In this document: positions 1 to 11,048 of the stretch, piece by piece | How positions within the stretch are numbered: the first letter of the stretch is position 1 | Layout: each line of letters begins with the position of its first letter | Origin: Congeria kusceri | Lineage: Eukaryota > Mollusca > Bivalvia > Myida > Dreissenidae | NCBI GenBank assembly: GCA_027627225.1 | Contig: CM051026.1 | Span: 6,894,915-6,958,914, forward strand | Length of the DNA: 64,000 nt | Direction: 5' to 3' | Translations under genes and position numbers: made by a program | The notes under the pieces: model-generated | Databases searched by the model: none | Told to the model about the DNA's origin: nothing | What the model saw: the letters and a program-made list of their open reading frames with translations, nothing else

Positions 1-59
1 GCCACCATTCCCCCGACAGTGAAAAAAACCCCAAAAACACAGTGTATGTAGAAATCTGA

Positions 60-400
60 TATACAGAGCTAGTTTGGGATTAATATTTTTTGGGTGTGGT
101 CAGTGTCACTGTTAATACAAATAGAACTAATAGTTTCTGATTAATAACTTGCATAGGCATTGAGATATAGTTATGGAACTTAAGATATAGATATGTTATA
201 TGGAGACCTCGCTGTGGATTGCAGTTGACGATGGTGGAGCCCAGGTCACGGTTATCAAAAAAGAAATATAGTTTCCACACCATGATACCAGTTAAAATTG
301 AGCTATTGTAGTGAAACTTCCTACTGTATATACACTGAACAGCACTCCTAATCCAACACTTACACAATTTGTGATAAAATTGCTTTGGTTAAGGTTTCGA
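60..400 (+). repeat. one monomer of tandem-core repeat A
   Basis: This stretch matches the monomers tandemly repeated at 18330-19340 and 42880-43420. Shared landmarks are CAATAACTTG, TTGAGATAT, GAGACCTCGCT, GGGATTGCA and GGTCAC(G/T)GTTA. It is a single diverged copy with no clear element ends. Nothing gene-like is seen in 1-60 or 401-1235. Confidence 0.6.
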
Positions 401-1235
401 AAACCGACAAGTAGTTGACAATCATAATTCACAAAATACTGCTATGTGTTAATCCTGACCAATCTAAGAAAACATGATGACATATTTAGTGTGTTTACTT
501 CATTTGCTTTTGAGGCGTGAACATCACACATGTAAGCCTTCGTTAACTTCACATTCATCAGATCCCATGGTTTTAGTGACGCATCTTCAGTTGGTCCCAA
601 ATTTTCCCGAAAGTTTATACACCGATGATATGCAGAAAAAATACTGTTAAATTCTTAAATAATTTAGATGTTTTTTGTGTGTAGACAAACTCAGTAATTT
701 AGAGAATGTACTGTTGTATCAGGTCTTTCTTTATTGCATGACAAACATCCGTCATAAGTCGGCAGACCCTTACCATGTTATGGTGTATATAATATTAAGA
801 ATCAATCAACTTCAGTGGCATGGCCCAATAATCCAGCAAATTCATTTTCAAGTTATTATAGCTAAACCAGTGTATCTGTTTCTATTATTCTATGACATTC
901 TTTGTTATTGCATTTATGATTGGTGCAGTCTTACAAGATGATGTCTGTATTATTACTGAAAAAGAAAGCTTATGTCTTGCTAGAATGAAAGCATTGCTGT
1001 TCTGATAATACAGACTCTCTGATAATTAAACAATATATTAACATGGTATAATGTATAGTGCCTTTTAGATGGTTAAATGGATATTTATGTAACATAATTT
1101 CCTTCACTAACTTCTGACAATAAAACATTTACTGCTTTTCACATTCATAGATATGCTGCTGAGTTACTGACGCAAAGAAAAAATCTTGTTTGACAAGTGA
1201 TAAATATAATTGTTTTAGAATCATGTGCAGCTTTT

Positions 1236-2490
1236 TTATGCCCCCACCATCAATGATGGCTAGACTAATAGTGTTTACCCTGTCCATGGGTACGTACATA
1301 TGTACGTGTGTATGTATGTTCGGATTCTTGTCCGAACAATAACTTTGTCCAGCATTGGAGGATTTTCAAATAACTTAGAAATGTTAAACATAATGAGACG
1401 GTGTGTCACTCGCAAGAACCAGGTCCCTATGTCCAAGTTCCAGGTCACACTTAAAGGTCAAAGGTCAAATATAAGAATTTAAGCCATAGACCCTGTCCGG
1501 AGCATAATATAGTCCAGCATGGAAAGAATTTGAAATAAATTAGCCCAAGTGTTAAGCATGGTGCGATGGTTTGTCATGCACAAGAACCAGTTCCCTAGGT
1601 CTAAGGTCAAGTCTCACTTAAAGATCAAAGGTCAAATATAAGAATTTAAGCCATAGATACTGTCCAGAGCATAATTTTGTCCAGCAGAGAAGGGTTTTCA
1701 AATAACTTGGCTGAAGTGCTAAGCAGTGAGATGGTGTGTCGCGCGAAAAAACCAGGTCCCTTGGTCCAAAGTGAAGGTCACACTTAAAGGTCAAGGGTCA
1801 AATACAAGAATTTAAGCCATAGACCCTGGCCGGAGCATAATGTTATCCAGCAAGGAAGGATTTTTGTATTATGCGCCGGTGTGTGGCGTGCAAGAATCAG
1901 ATGCCTTGGTCCAAGGTCAAGGTTGCACTTAAAGTTCAAAGATCAAGTTAATGTACATATGTTAAGATTCTTGTCCAGGCAATAACTTTGAAGGATTTTC
2001 AAATAAATTAGCAGAAGTCATGACCATTATAAGACGGTGTGTCATGCGCAACAACTAGGCCCGAGGTCATGGTCACATTTAAAGGTCAAAGGTCAAATAA
2101 TAGAATTAATACCATGGACTCTGTCGCAGCATAATTTTGTTCAGCATGGAAGAATTTTCAAATGACTTGACATGATAAGCATAATGAGACAGCATGTGGC
2201 AATGCAACAACCAGGTCCTTTGGTCCAAGGTCATTGACTTTGACCAAAGTATAATTTTGCCCGGCATGGAAGAATTTTCAAATTACTTCGCAGAAGTGAT
2301 GATCATTATGAGACGGCACGTGGCGTTTAAGAACCAGGTCTGTAGCTTAAACTTCAAGGTCACTAATTAAGGTCAAAGGTCAAATAATTGTCAAGAGCAT
2401 AATATTGTAATGCATGCTGGGATTTTCAGTTAAATTGGCAGAAATGATCACCATCACCATATGGTGTGTTGCATGCAAGAACCTGACTTG
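1236..2490 (+). repeat. TTTTTATGCCCCCACC repeat with about seven tandem monomers
   Basis: The 5' end is a T run followed by ATGCCCCCACC and the palindrome CCATCAATGATGG. After a YGTACGTATGT-type stretch, a monomer of roughly 120-170 bp recurs about seven times. Its landmarks are GTCCAGCAtGGA, TTTTCAAATAA, GAGACGGTGTGTC, CAAGAACCAGGTCCC and AAAGGTCAAAGGTCAAAT. No 3' terminal hairpin could be placed, so the element is probably truncated. The short ORFs inside it are not genes. Confidence 0.65.
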
Positions 2491-2849
2491 TAAGGTAATT
2501 GAATTATTTTCCATTTATTTATGAGTGTGCAAAGCATAAGTCAAAAATGATAAAAGGCATTTTGTTAATTCTGCACAGAATGATTTACGATAGCAGGTGT
2601 AAGTAAAGCTTACAAGAACCATAACTCATAATTGCACAAAAGTTTAGAATACTACCCTTTGTTGATTTTTTGTCAGACTAAAACTATTTTGTGATACCTC
2701 AACTTACTTCACAGAATAAGAGAATACATTAGCAGAAAGTACAATATAAAAGGACAATTCTCCTTTTGCAAAATGATTTGTATGCATACAGACAAAGCAG
2801 AGAACAGATATATTGTGAATTTTATAGACCCTAACAAATCAGAGCCCAT

Positions 2850-3100
2850 CTCCAATTAAACCACAAGGTCGTTATCCCGAGTGGTTTAATAGCCACACAT
2901 TGGAACAACAAAGAATTGTTTATTGGTCGATAAACAAAGAAAACGCAAAAATTATTTTGATTCTAACATGATTTGACAAATATTTTTGCAATTGTAATGA
3001 GAATTATATTTTACTATGCTCCACTCAGAATCGGGACTACTTTTGGCATTGTTTATTGGGAAGTTTAACAACTATAATTTTGTTCTGTGTCTACAGTAAA
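2850..3100 (-). mobile_element. MITE family M, copy 1
   Basis: This is a reverse-orientation copy of a family seen at least seven times in the window. The shared signature is a TTGTTTATTGGCCGATAAACAA tip (slightly diverged here), a segment with GGTTTAAT..C next to GCATCAGAACTCCAAA, and a far end TCTATAGACAAAGAACAAAATTAT. No transposase is encoded. 2491-2849 and 3101-3480 show nothing else. Confidence 0.55.
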
Positions 3101-3480
3101 AGTAGTGAGTATCATGTTAGAATTGCGAATAATTAATAACGAAGCATTGCTAAATGTGATGGCCTTGTTTCTTCAAACAATTGACAAAACCCAAATTACA
3201 AAACTAATTTAATAATATAAACACTGGTCATCGATGACACATTTGCAGGCGCAGGAACATTAGTAGTAGACATAAAATAACAAAATTCTAATTGTATTCA
3301 GAATTCACGTTAACATATATGTCAATATACATGGGGTGTTTCAAAAGACAAAAACAAACATAAAGCAAAACCATACAGCAAAAAAAAATTAACCACCATA
3401 GCATAATTAGTAAAATATAGTTTATAAGAATTGTATGCTTGTATGTACTCATTGATTTCTATGTTCACCATATTTTCCAG

Positions 3481-3564
3481 TATGTCATTGCGAGGCTGTG
3501 GAGATGAAGGAAGAGGCTGTGGACACGATCTTCCCAGTAACAGGCCGACTGTTTAACAGGCCTG
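3481..3564 (+). CDS. candidate internal exon, unknown gene
   Basis: An 84-bp segment of higher GC sits between a plausible acceptor (T-rich tract then TTTTCCAG) and a donor (CCTG/GTAACT). One frame is open throughout, with a phase 1 start and phase 1 end, and encodes CEAVEMKEEAVDTIFP followed by VTGRLFNRP. A second frame is open for 24 codons from an ATG. The length is a multiple of three, so skipping or including it would keep frame. No homologous family is recognised and no partner exon was found. 3565-3854 shows nothing. Confidence 0.2.
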
Positions 3565-3854
3565 GTAACTTAGTTTAGTGTTATAGAACTCAATGTTTGA
3601 CTGCATTTACTGTCAGCATATGAACTCTATATGGTCTTGACATACATAAAGAGTAACATCAAATGTAGACTATTGCGGGTAATAAATATGTGTGCAATAG
3701 AAACCTTTTGAAGTAGTGCGATAAATGTTTATGCAGACAGTATTTATCTCTGTTTAAAAACCTATGCAGACATATTTGATAATGTTTGATTATCTACCTG
3801 CCAAAATCACCCTTCTGTTTACAATTACAGGTGACCTGTTGAGTACTTACATTT

Positions 3855-4760
3855 TTAGCTCGACTATTCACCGAATACGTCAAGCTACACTACTCACCTG
3901 TTTGTCCGCATCGCCATAATGCTCTGGTTAAGGTTTCTGTAACTGTAACTACTACAGATATGACTTAGAAAAGTCAGGTTAAGGTTTGCGTGCAAGAGAA
4001 AATTCAGGTTAAGGATTGCGTGTAACAAGTACATATCTCTGTAACTACTTCAGATATTAAAAAGAAACTTCACACATGTCTTTGAGGTCATTGCGTAAGG
4101 TCACTGACCAAGGCCCATAAGTCTGACCTGCAATTTAGCAGAATTATGTCCCTTTTTGTACTTAAATATTCAGGTTGAAGTTTGCGTGGCAACAACTCCA
4201 TATCTCTAACACTACTACAGATATTCAATTTCACACATGTCTTTAGTTTAGTTTAAACCTATTTATTTTAGCTTGATTGCATTGAAAGCCTTGGCTTATA
4301 AAGACACTCTTGAGTGGGTTTCCTGGGCAGAACCAGTACTTGTGTCTTTGGAAAGATCTTGAGAACGCTCCCTGAGTGGGGATCGATCCCGGGACCTCCG
4401 GTCGCAAGGCAGACACCATATCCACTACACCATTGAGACTTCATATGTCTTTGGGGTCATTATGTAAGATCACGGACTAAGGCCCATAAATCTGCCCAGT
4501 AATTTAGCAGAAATATGCCCCTTTTTGTACTTATGAATTCAGGTTAAAGTTGGCGTGCAACAATTCTATATCTCTATAACTACTACAGATATTCAATTGA
4601 AGCTTTACACATGTCTTCAGGGTCATTGTATAAGGTCACTGACCAAGGCCCATAGCTCTGACCTACAATGTAGTAGGATTATCTCTATATCTGCTACAGA
4701 TATTCAACTAAAGATCACACATGTCTTCAAGGTCATTATATAAGGTCACTGACCAAGACT
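3855..4760 (+). repeat. TTTTTAGCTCGACTATTC repeat with tandem monomers, interrupted by a SINE
   Basis: It begins with the hairpin-type start TTTTTAGCTCGACTATTC and continues as monomers with ATCTCTATAACTACTACAGA, TTCACACATGTCTTT, GTCATTG..TAAGGTCACTGACC and GGCCCATA. A SINE interrupts it at 4245-4439, and the non-LTR element starts where the last monomer breaks off after GGTCACTGACCAAG near 4757. Related sequence (TTTAG(C/G)AGAAATATGCC) reappears near 13709 and may be the other flank. Confidence 0.6.
4245..4439 (-). mobile_element. tRNA-derived SINE
   Basis: Read on the minus strand, a tRNA-like head starts GTCTCAATGGTGTAGTGG (A box) and has a B-box region GGATCGATCCCC. It is followed by a conserved body with TACTGGTTCTGCCCAGGAAA and ends near TTTATAAGCC and an A-rich tail. 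The body matches CORE-type SINE tails common in molluscs (from memory). Imperfect target duplications flank it: TCACACATGTCTTT at 4231-4244 and TCATATGTCTTT at 4441-4452, both from the same monomer position. The 60-aa ORF over it is spurious. Confidence 0.75.
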
Positions 4761-4778
4761 TATATCATCACTTCCGCC

Positions 4779-4789
4779 CGCCATCTTGT
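4779..4789 (-). promoter_or_regulatory. YY1-like site at the retrotransposon 5' end
   Basis: CGCCATCTTGT is the reverse complement of ACAAGATGGCG, the YY1 core. It lies within about 25 bp of the inferred 5' end of the element. In mammalian L1, a YY1 site at the same place directs accurate initiation at the first base. A similar role here is inference. Confidence 0.45.
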
Positions 4790-5256
4790 ACAGAGCAAAT
4801 ATACAAACAAAGAAAATATACAATAAAGAAGAAATAAAGAGGCAAACATTCTCCACAACAGCAAACGTCTGCAGAGGTCTACTGCCACCATACTCGCCGA
4901 CGGCTCACGCATAGTCCTTCCCTCGCTCGTCCCTCCTTTTTATATATTTTTGTAGTATTCTAAATTTGCACCTTTTCGGACGTCATTTGGTATCCGAAAT
5001 TTATTTTTGGCAAAATTAACCATTTGTAATATTAATAAACCAAATGACTTTTTTTAGTAATTTTATAACATTACTTGTATGACTTGGTTTATTTACAGGT
5101 GTGGTGCTCAATTTTACCTTCAGTTTCATTAAATACGGTAGTAAATTCAAATTAAATTAAACTAAAAAATAAAATTACATTAATCAACATATAAACATAT
5201 ATAATATATACGCGCTACTTCTCCCTAGTACTTCCTTCTTTCTTTTCATTTTAATT

Positions 5257-7209
5257 ATGCTGAGGAAATTTACCCCAGCTAAGGCCTCGGCCAAGGCGGC
5301 CAATACTGTTAAGGGGCGGAGCACTGATCTGTCCCCTATACTGGGAGAGGCTCTCACGGGGCAGGATTCCCATCACCTGTCCCACAATACTATGCCCTTT
5401 AGGTGCCTCATCCAGTCGACTAGAAGTGTAGGGAAGCTAACCTCCCTCTTTACCATTTTCCAGCTGGCCTCGTATCTGGCCAAAGCACTCCCCGGACTCA
5501 TTGAGCGGGCGGTGCCACTCGCCTCAGGCTGTGTCCTCCTTCAACTTAAGTCCGCTCAAGCCTTGTCCAGTGTGCTCACTAAAGGAGTATTTAAACTGGG
5601 CGAGGTTGCAGTCCGGGCCCTATCACCTTTAGATATGAGGTCAGTTTTTGGTCATATAGCAGGGATCCCGGAAAGCCAGGATCTAACCGAACTTCAAGGT
5701 TCCCTATATTTCAGCCCTGCAATCTCTGGCTCAATAACTAAACTGGAGCGGGTCGAACCATCTAGACCGCCTCCTCCTGGCTTTCCGCGGTTAGTTAAAA
5801 TCAATATACTCACTTCTGGCCCAGTCCCGCAAAAGGTGTATGTTGCGGGAACTAACATCACCCTGGGCATTAGACCCTGTCCCGTACCTCCTGTCAGATG
5901 CTATCGCTGCCAGGGGTTCGGACATACCGCCAGCGGGGGAAAATGTACCCGCCCTGCAGCTTGTTGCCGTTGTTCGGGGGACCGCTGTCAGCGGCAATGT
6001 GGCTACAACATCCGCCATTGCGCTAACTGCGGTGGCCCACACTCGGCCTCCTACCAGGGATGTCCTTCATATAAGAGGGCACTTAACGTGGCCTCTTACG
6101 CCAATTTTCATGGCGTTTCCTGGGCGGAGGCGGAGTGCAAGCTATTTGCACCGGACACTGCGTCCCGTAAGGATGGTGCCCCACACACCTCATCACCAAC
6201 CGGCTCCAGAACCAGGTCCCCTCCCACACAGGCCGCCCCCGGTTCTAGCATGACCAACACCGGGCGTGCATGCCTTTCAGTTGAGGGGCCAATAGGTAAG
6301 GCTATAACCCCTCAACAAGTTAGAAGCCTGCTATCCATCAGGGTTACTCCCCGCCTGGAGCCGGTTGCCCAAAAAACACTTACTCAACAGATCACCCCCC
6401 CTGTTTCACCTATTCAGGGGGACTCAATAAATCAGGGGCACCACTCTGCGGGTCCTAGAGGGTCTTCCCCGCTCCGGGATTGTAGTGGCTCGACATGTTC
6501 GGGCTCTACAATCTCGGATAATTCCCTATTTAATGTAACCGGGAGAGACTCTCTGGTGTCTGTGCACTCTAGCATTCTAGAGAACCTTACAATCTCAGAC
6601 ATCTGTGAAAAAGAGGAGGAGCCCTTAGTTAGTGTGCCCCCTAACCGTCCCAGAATGGTCGACACCCAGACCTCCCCTATGAGTACTCCTGATTTTAACG
6701 ATACTAGGCGCAACTCGCTTTCAGGAGCCTCATTTATTAAAATAAAAGATCCGCCAGCAACAGGTTATCGTTATCGAAACATTTATCTCAGCGAGCTGAC
6801 GGATCTCATCGCTGAGATCATCAAGGACCATGATCGGCCAACTGGGTGTCGGGTTACTCCCTACATCATCAATAAAATAGACTCCCGCTTTAAAAGGGGC
6901 AGGGAGTCTATTCCCAAAGTAACCCCTAAAACAGGCACGCCTGATATGGAAAGCCATTCTGGGTCAAGGGCTTCCCCGTCTCCTCCAGATCCTGGGATCA
7001 GCCCCCCGGACAACAACAATCCAACTAACAAACACAAAGGCAACACTAACCCAACCAACAAACCACCTTCTTTATTTAAAACACGGCCATCCCGGCCGGT
7101 TCGCACCCCCTCTAAATTAAAAACTACGATCTCCATAAATAAACTTTTCTTGAGATCACCGCACGCCAAAGTGCATAATATCAAGCGCAGACTGATCGCT
7201 AATCAGTAA
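5257..7209 (+). CDS. retrotransposon ORF1, gag-like zinc-knuckle protein
   Basis: This 650-residue ORF1 of the non-LTR element encodes a nucleic-acid-binding protein expected to coat the element RNA. Zinc-knuckle motifs begin near residue 215: CYRCQGFGHTASGGKC, then CCRCSGDRCQRQC, and CANCGGPHSASYQGC near residue 255. A hydrophobic leucine-rich N-terminal part precedes them; a Ser/Pro/Thr-rich low-complexity region and a basic Lys/Asn-rich C-terminus follow. The knuckle order is that of ORF1 proteins in I/Jockey-group elements. The start is the first ATG after the UTR. The stop TAA overlaps the ORF2 ATG (TAATG), suggesting coupled termination and reinitiation. Overlapping ORFs in other frames are shadows. 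Confidence 0.85.
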   Translation: MLRKFTPAKASAKAANTVKGRSTDLSPILGEALTGQDSHHLSHNTMPFRCLIQSTRSVGKLTSLFTIFQLASYLAKALPGLIERAVPLASGCVLLQLKSAQALSSVLTKGVFKLGEVAVRALSPLDMRSVFGHIAGIPESQDLTELQGSLYFSPAISGSITKLERVEPSRPPPPGFPRLVKINILTSGPVPQKVYVAGTNITLGIRPCPVPPVRCYRCQGFGHTASGGKCTRPAACCRCSGDRCQRQCGYNIRHCANCGGPHSASYQGCPSYKRALNVASYANFHGVSWAEAECKLFAPDTASRKDGAPHTSSPTGSRTRSPPTQAAPGSSMTNTGRACLSVEGPIGKAITPQQVRSLLSIRVTPRLEPVAQKTLTQQITPPVSPIQGDSINQGHHSAGPRGSSPLRDCSGSTCSGSTISDNSLFNVTGRDSLVSVHSSILENLTISDICEKEEEPLVSVPPNRPRMVDTQTSPMSTPDFNDTRRNSLSGASFIKIKDPPATGYRYRNIYLSELTDLIAEIIKDHDRPTGCRVTPYIINKIDSRFKRGRESIPKVTPKTGTPDMESHSGSRASPSPPDPGISPPDNNNPTNKHKGNTNPTNKPPSLFKTRPSRPVRTPSKLKTTISINKLFLRSPHAKVHNIKRRLIANQ

Positions 7210-10200
7210 TGGACAGCGATCTTAATATCGTTTCCTTTAATGTTGGAGGTTTATCCTCCAACAAATTCACAGAAATTAAACATTTTCTAGACGAAAATCC
7301 AAATATTAATGTACTGGCCATACAAGAAACAAAATTTTCTCGCAAAGAATTTAAAACAATTCCCGGCTTCAATATAGAGTTCAAGAACCATACAAGCTTG
7401 ATAAACAATGTAGCTGGCGGTCTTGCCATCTACATTAAAAACAACATAAATTATGAATTACTGGGAGTGAATAACCAACTAAAGACTGATGGTAGCACTG
7501 CTATCCAGGCACTAGCAGTAAAATTGATTATAAATAAGAACAGGCCCCTTATTTTGGTCAATCTATACTCAAGAGGATGTGATCTTGAGACACTTAATGG
7601 CCTATTAACAGATCTAAGGACCATTAAAGGACCCTATGATGTAATATTCACAGGTGACTTTAATGCACATCACCCCGCTTGGGGCTCCAATAACTCAGAC
7701 GCAGCAGGTCGCGGGGTCATAGAATGGTTGGATGAGCATGACTTTGTCCTGCTCAATAACGGTTCGCCAACCAGACTCAGCCCCACCGGGTCAACAACAT
7801 GTATCGACCTGACTGCAGCTAGTGCCGGGATAGCAAGCGCTTCTGCTTGGGAAACCGTTACAGACAATTTTGGATCTGATCATTTCCCACAAATGGTTAC
7901 ATTGTACAACTATCTTGTACAGGGAACTGATACCCCTAGCCCAGGGGGACCCAAATTTGCCCTAAATAAAGCAAACTGGGATCAGTTCCGGGACCTCTGT
8001 TCAGATCTATCCCTAGCAGATGTTCACTCTCAGGACCCCAGTGTCTTCTGCTCTAATTTAACCAATAAGATCCTGTCCATTGCTGAGTGCAGCATCCCCG
8101 TCTCCTCCGGTAAGGGAAAAGCCAGTAAGAATGTGCCCTGGTGGAATGAGGCATGTTCTAAAGCGGTACAGGAAAGAAAAGCAGCTCTAAAAATACTTAA
8201 AAAGAACCCCGCCGAGCACAATCTCAAAAACTATAGATCCCTCGAAAATTCTGCAAAGCGGGTAATTTTGGAAGCAAAAACTCAAAATTGGAAAGAATTC
8301 TGTGAATCAGCAGTTGTTAATAAAAGTAATACTAGGGATTTTTGGCAAAAGATTCACAGAATTAAAGGAAACCGCATCAACCCTGTACCGCTACTAAAAT
8401 ATAAAGGCGAAATTGCCACAACCCCAAGGGAAAAGGCTCAATTTTTGGTCACACACTTTAAATCAGTCTCCAGTGACTCAAATCTCCCACAAGAAACTTT
8501 GGATTATCAAAAACGATTTGAGCTGGAGAATAAAAACATTTTAAACGAGCCTGGGGATAATAACACGCCTCTAAATTTACCCTTTACTATGACAGAACTT
8601 AACTCTGCAATTAATGGTAGAAGTAACTCCGCCACAGGCCCAGACAGAATATCTTATATGATGTTCAAAAACATGCCGGCCATAACTCTAAAAATCTGGC
8701 TTGACCTATTCAATAGGGTATACAGATCAGGAACGGTACCCCCCGAATGGAAGCAGGCTACAGTGATTCCTATTCTAAAACCTGGTAAAGACAAAAATGA
8801 TCCAGCCTCATACCGTCCAATAAGTCTAACATCTCATGCAGGTAAATTACTAGAAATAATGGTTAAAAACAGACTAGAACACTTATTGGAAACCAAAAAT
8901 ATTCTGAACCCCTTCCAGTCTGGCTTTCGGAAAGGGCGTTCAACACTTGATCAGCTAGCAAGACTACAACATGATATTATTTCAGCTAAAAATCAAGGCC
9001 AATCATTATTAGCTATATTTTTGGACCTTCAGGCGGCCTTCGATTTAACATGGACCTTTGGTATCTTAAAAAAGCTAGCTGATTATGGAATCACTGGTTA
9101 CTGCTTCCACTACCTCAGAGCTTTCCTAGAGGGCAGAAAAATACAGGTCAAAGTCGATGGGGAGTTATCAGAGGAAACCATAACTGACCGCGGTACCCCT
9201 CAGGGGTCCGTAATATCCCCAACTCTGTTCTCCCTCATCGTCAATGACCTACCTGAGACAGTCAAGGATTCAGGAATGGTTATCTCCCAATTTGCGGATG
9301 ACTCCAGCACTTGGTTAAAGGGGTCTAATATGTCACGCCTGCAAAAGAGGGCTCAAGCAGGCTTAGACTCCATATGGAAATGGTCAATTGAATGGGGATT
9401 CAAAATTTCACCAACCAAAACTGTAGGTGTATTATTTGGCGATCAAATTAAGCACTCTTTGGACTTACATTTAGGCGGCACCAAAATTGTTTTTGAAAAA
9501 GTGGTGAAATTTCTAGGTATGTTCCTAGATAAACAGTTAACTTTTACTCACCACTTTAAATATTTGGCTGAACGGTGCGAAAGGGACTTAAATTTAATGA
9601 GAATGTTAAGAGGCACAGGTTTCGGTACAGATAAAAATAGCCTCTTACTTCTCTACAAGTCCCTTATACGTCCAAAGCTAGATTATGGAGCCCAAATCTA
9701 TGTATGTGCATCGCCAAACGCCCTTAGAGTGGTAGATGCCATTCAGAATAAAGCACTTAGGATAGCTCTGAGGGCCCTGAAATGCACCCCTAACGCCATG
9801 CTTGAGGAGGAGGCTGGTGTGCTGCCGCTCAGTCTGCGCAGAAAACAACAGTCTATCAATTATTGGGCCAGAGCCATGTCCCGGCGTGGTTCAAACCCTG
9901 TAAATCAGTTGGTCGGGACCGGCACCTTCATCAAGGGTAAAATACTCAAGCGTAAGCATATCCCACTCCCCTTCGGAGCAAGTATTAAGACCGTGTTGGG
10001 GGATGCCGGTCTCGACAGGACCCCTGTGGCAGACCTGAGGCCGTCCAAAACACCCCCCTGGACCCTGGGACCTGTTGATGTTGACATAACCCTATCAAAG
10101 ACTCTAACGAAATCTGACTTACCGCAGCTCGTCAAGTCAGAAACTCTCATACATATTGATAATAGGTATGCTGAGCATTTAAAAATATATACTGATGGCT

Positions 10201-11048
10201 CCAAATGCCCTAACTCTGGTTTGGTAGCCAATTCATTTGTTATTCCTTCCAAAAATATTACAAAAACACACCGGCTCAGCAACCATCTGTCTATCTATTC
10301 GGCTGAACTTTTGGCAATTAAATATGCATTGTGCTGGATTTTGGTCAATAAACCTACTAAAACTGCTATTTTATCAGACTCATTATCATCACTTGAGTCT
10401 ATCAAAAACAGAAATAGCAGATCTAGGCCTGACATTTTATCTAATATTCTGGAACTTCATCAACAGTGCCTAGATAAATCTTTAAAGGTCATCTTAGTAT
10501 GGTGTCCAGCACACGTCGACATCAGTGGGAATGAACAGGCGGACAGGGGGGCTAAGGAGGGTCTCAGGAGGGGGGCTGTTGATGTGGGGGAGTCCCTGGC
10601 GCCGACTGAGATCTACTCACTGGCAAAGAAATTTGTCCTCGGTGAGTGGAATCTCTGGGCTCCCAATGTGTCTGCCTACCGACGTACTTTCCACAGACCC
10701 ACGAGGACCCTCAGGCCGCCTGACAAGTACTCGCCAGGCTTTAAGCTTGATAGAGCCGTCACGCGCCTGAGGATGGGAACTACTCTCCTACCCGGTGACA
10801 GGGGAAAGTATGTCCTTGGGCTGGACCCTGGGTGTCCACGGTGCCGGGAGCCCTTCACGGCAGCCCACCTGCTGCTACAGTGCAACACCTACACAGGGCA
10901 GAGAGACCGGCTCAGGGCCACATTGCACTCCCATGGACTAGTTTTAAACCTTAACAACGTGCTAGACCCCAAGGGAGCGGCCAGGGGTCCGGTCTTCTCT
11001 GCCCTGTCAACCTTCCTCACAGACTGTCAGATCACTGACAAAATTTAG
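7209..11048 (+). CDS. retrotransposon ORF2: endonuclease, reverse transcriptase, RNase H
   Basis: This 1279-residue ORF2 protein carries out target-primed reverse transcription. Residues 1-235 form an exonuclease-endonuclease-phosphatase domain: IVSFNVGGL, QET near residue 39, TGDFNAHH near 149 and GSDHFP near 223. The reverse transcriptase spans roughly 480-760, with IPILKPGKD, YRPISLTS, NPFQSGFRKGRST, FLDLQAAFD, GTPQGSVISP and the catalytic FADD near 695. RNase H spans about 990-1115, with TDGS, SAELLAI, SDS and PAHVDISGNEQAD, so its Asp/Glu/Asp/Asp set looks complete. A C-terminal CX2C..HX4C knuckle (GCPRCREPFTAAHLLLQC) lies near 1210. There is no stop or frameshift. It starts in the TAATG overlap with ORF1. 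Confidence 0.93.
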   Translation: MDSDLNIVSFNVGGLSSNKFTEIKHFLDENPNINVLAIQETKFSRKEFKTIPGFNIEFKNHTSLINNVAGGLAIYIKNNINYELLGVNNQLKTDGSTAIQALAVKLIINKNRPLILVNLYSRGCDLETLNGLLTDLRTIKGPYDVIFTGDFNAHHPAWGSNNSDAAGRGVIEWLDEHDFVLLNNGSPTRLSPTGSTTCIDLTAASAGIASASAWETVTDNFGSDHFPQMVTLYNYLVQGTDTPSPGGPKFALNKANWDQFRDLCSDLSLADVHSQDPSVFCSNLTNKILSIAECSIPVSSGKGKASKNVPWWNEACSKAVQERKAALKILKKNPAEHNLKNYRSLENSAKRVILEAKTQNWKEFCESAVVNKSNTRDFWQKIHRIKGNRINPVPLLKYKGEIATTPREKAQFLVTHFKSVSSDSNLPQETLDYQKRFELENKNILNEPGDNNTPLNLPFTMTELNSAINGRSNSATGPDRISYMMFKNMPAITLKIWLDLFNRVYRSGTVPPEWKQATVIPILKPGKDKNDPASYRPISLTSHAGKLLEIMVKNRLEHLLETKNILNPFQSGFRKGRSTLDQLARLQHDIISAKNQGQSLLAIFLDLQAAFDLTWTFGILKKLADYGITGYCFHYLRAFLEGRKIQVKVDGELSEETITDRGTPQGSVISPTLFSLIVNDLPETVKDSGMVISQFADDSSTWLKGSNMSRLQKRAQAGLDSIWKWSIEWGFKISPTKTVGVLFGDQIKHSLDLHLGGTKIVFEKVVKFLGMFLDKQLTFTHHFKYLAERCERDLNLMRMLRGTGFGTDKNSLLLLYKSLIRPKLDYGAQIYVCASPNALRVVDAIQNKALRIALRALKCTPNAMLEEEAGVLPLSLRRKQQSINYWARAMSRRGSNPVNQLVGTGTFIKGKILKRKHIPLPFGASIKTVLGDAGLDRTPVADLRPSKTPPWTLGPVDVDITLSKTLTKSDLPQLVKSETLIHIDNRYAEHLKIYTDGSKCPNSGLVANSFVIPSKNITKTHRLSNHLSIYSAELLAIKYALCWILVNKPTKTAILSDSLSSLESIKNRNSRSRPDILSNILELHQQCLDKSLKVILVWCPAHVDISGNEQADRGAKEGLRRGAVDVGESLAPTEIYSLAKKFVLGEWNLWAPNVSAYRRTFHRPTRTLRPPDKYSPGFKLDRAVTRLRMGTTLLPGDRGKYVLGLDPGCPRCREPFTAAHLLLQCNTYTGQRDRLRATLHSHGLVLNLNNVLDPKGAARGPVFSALSTFLTDCQITDKI

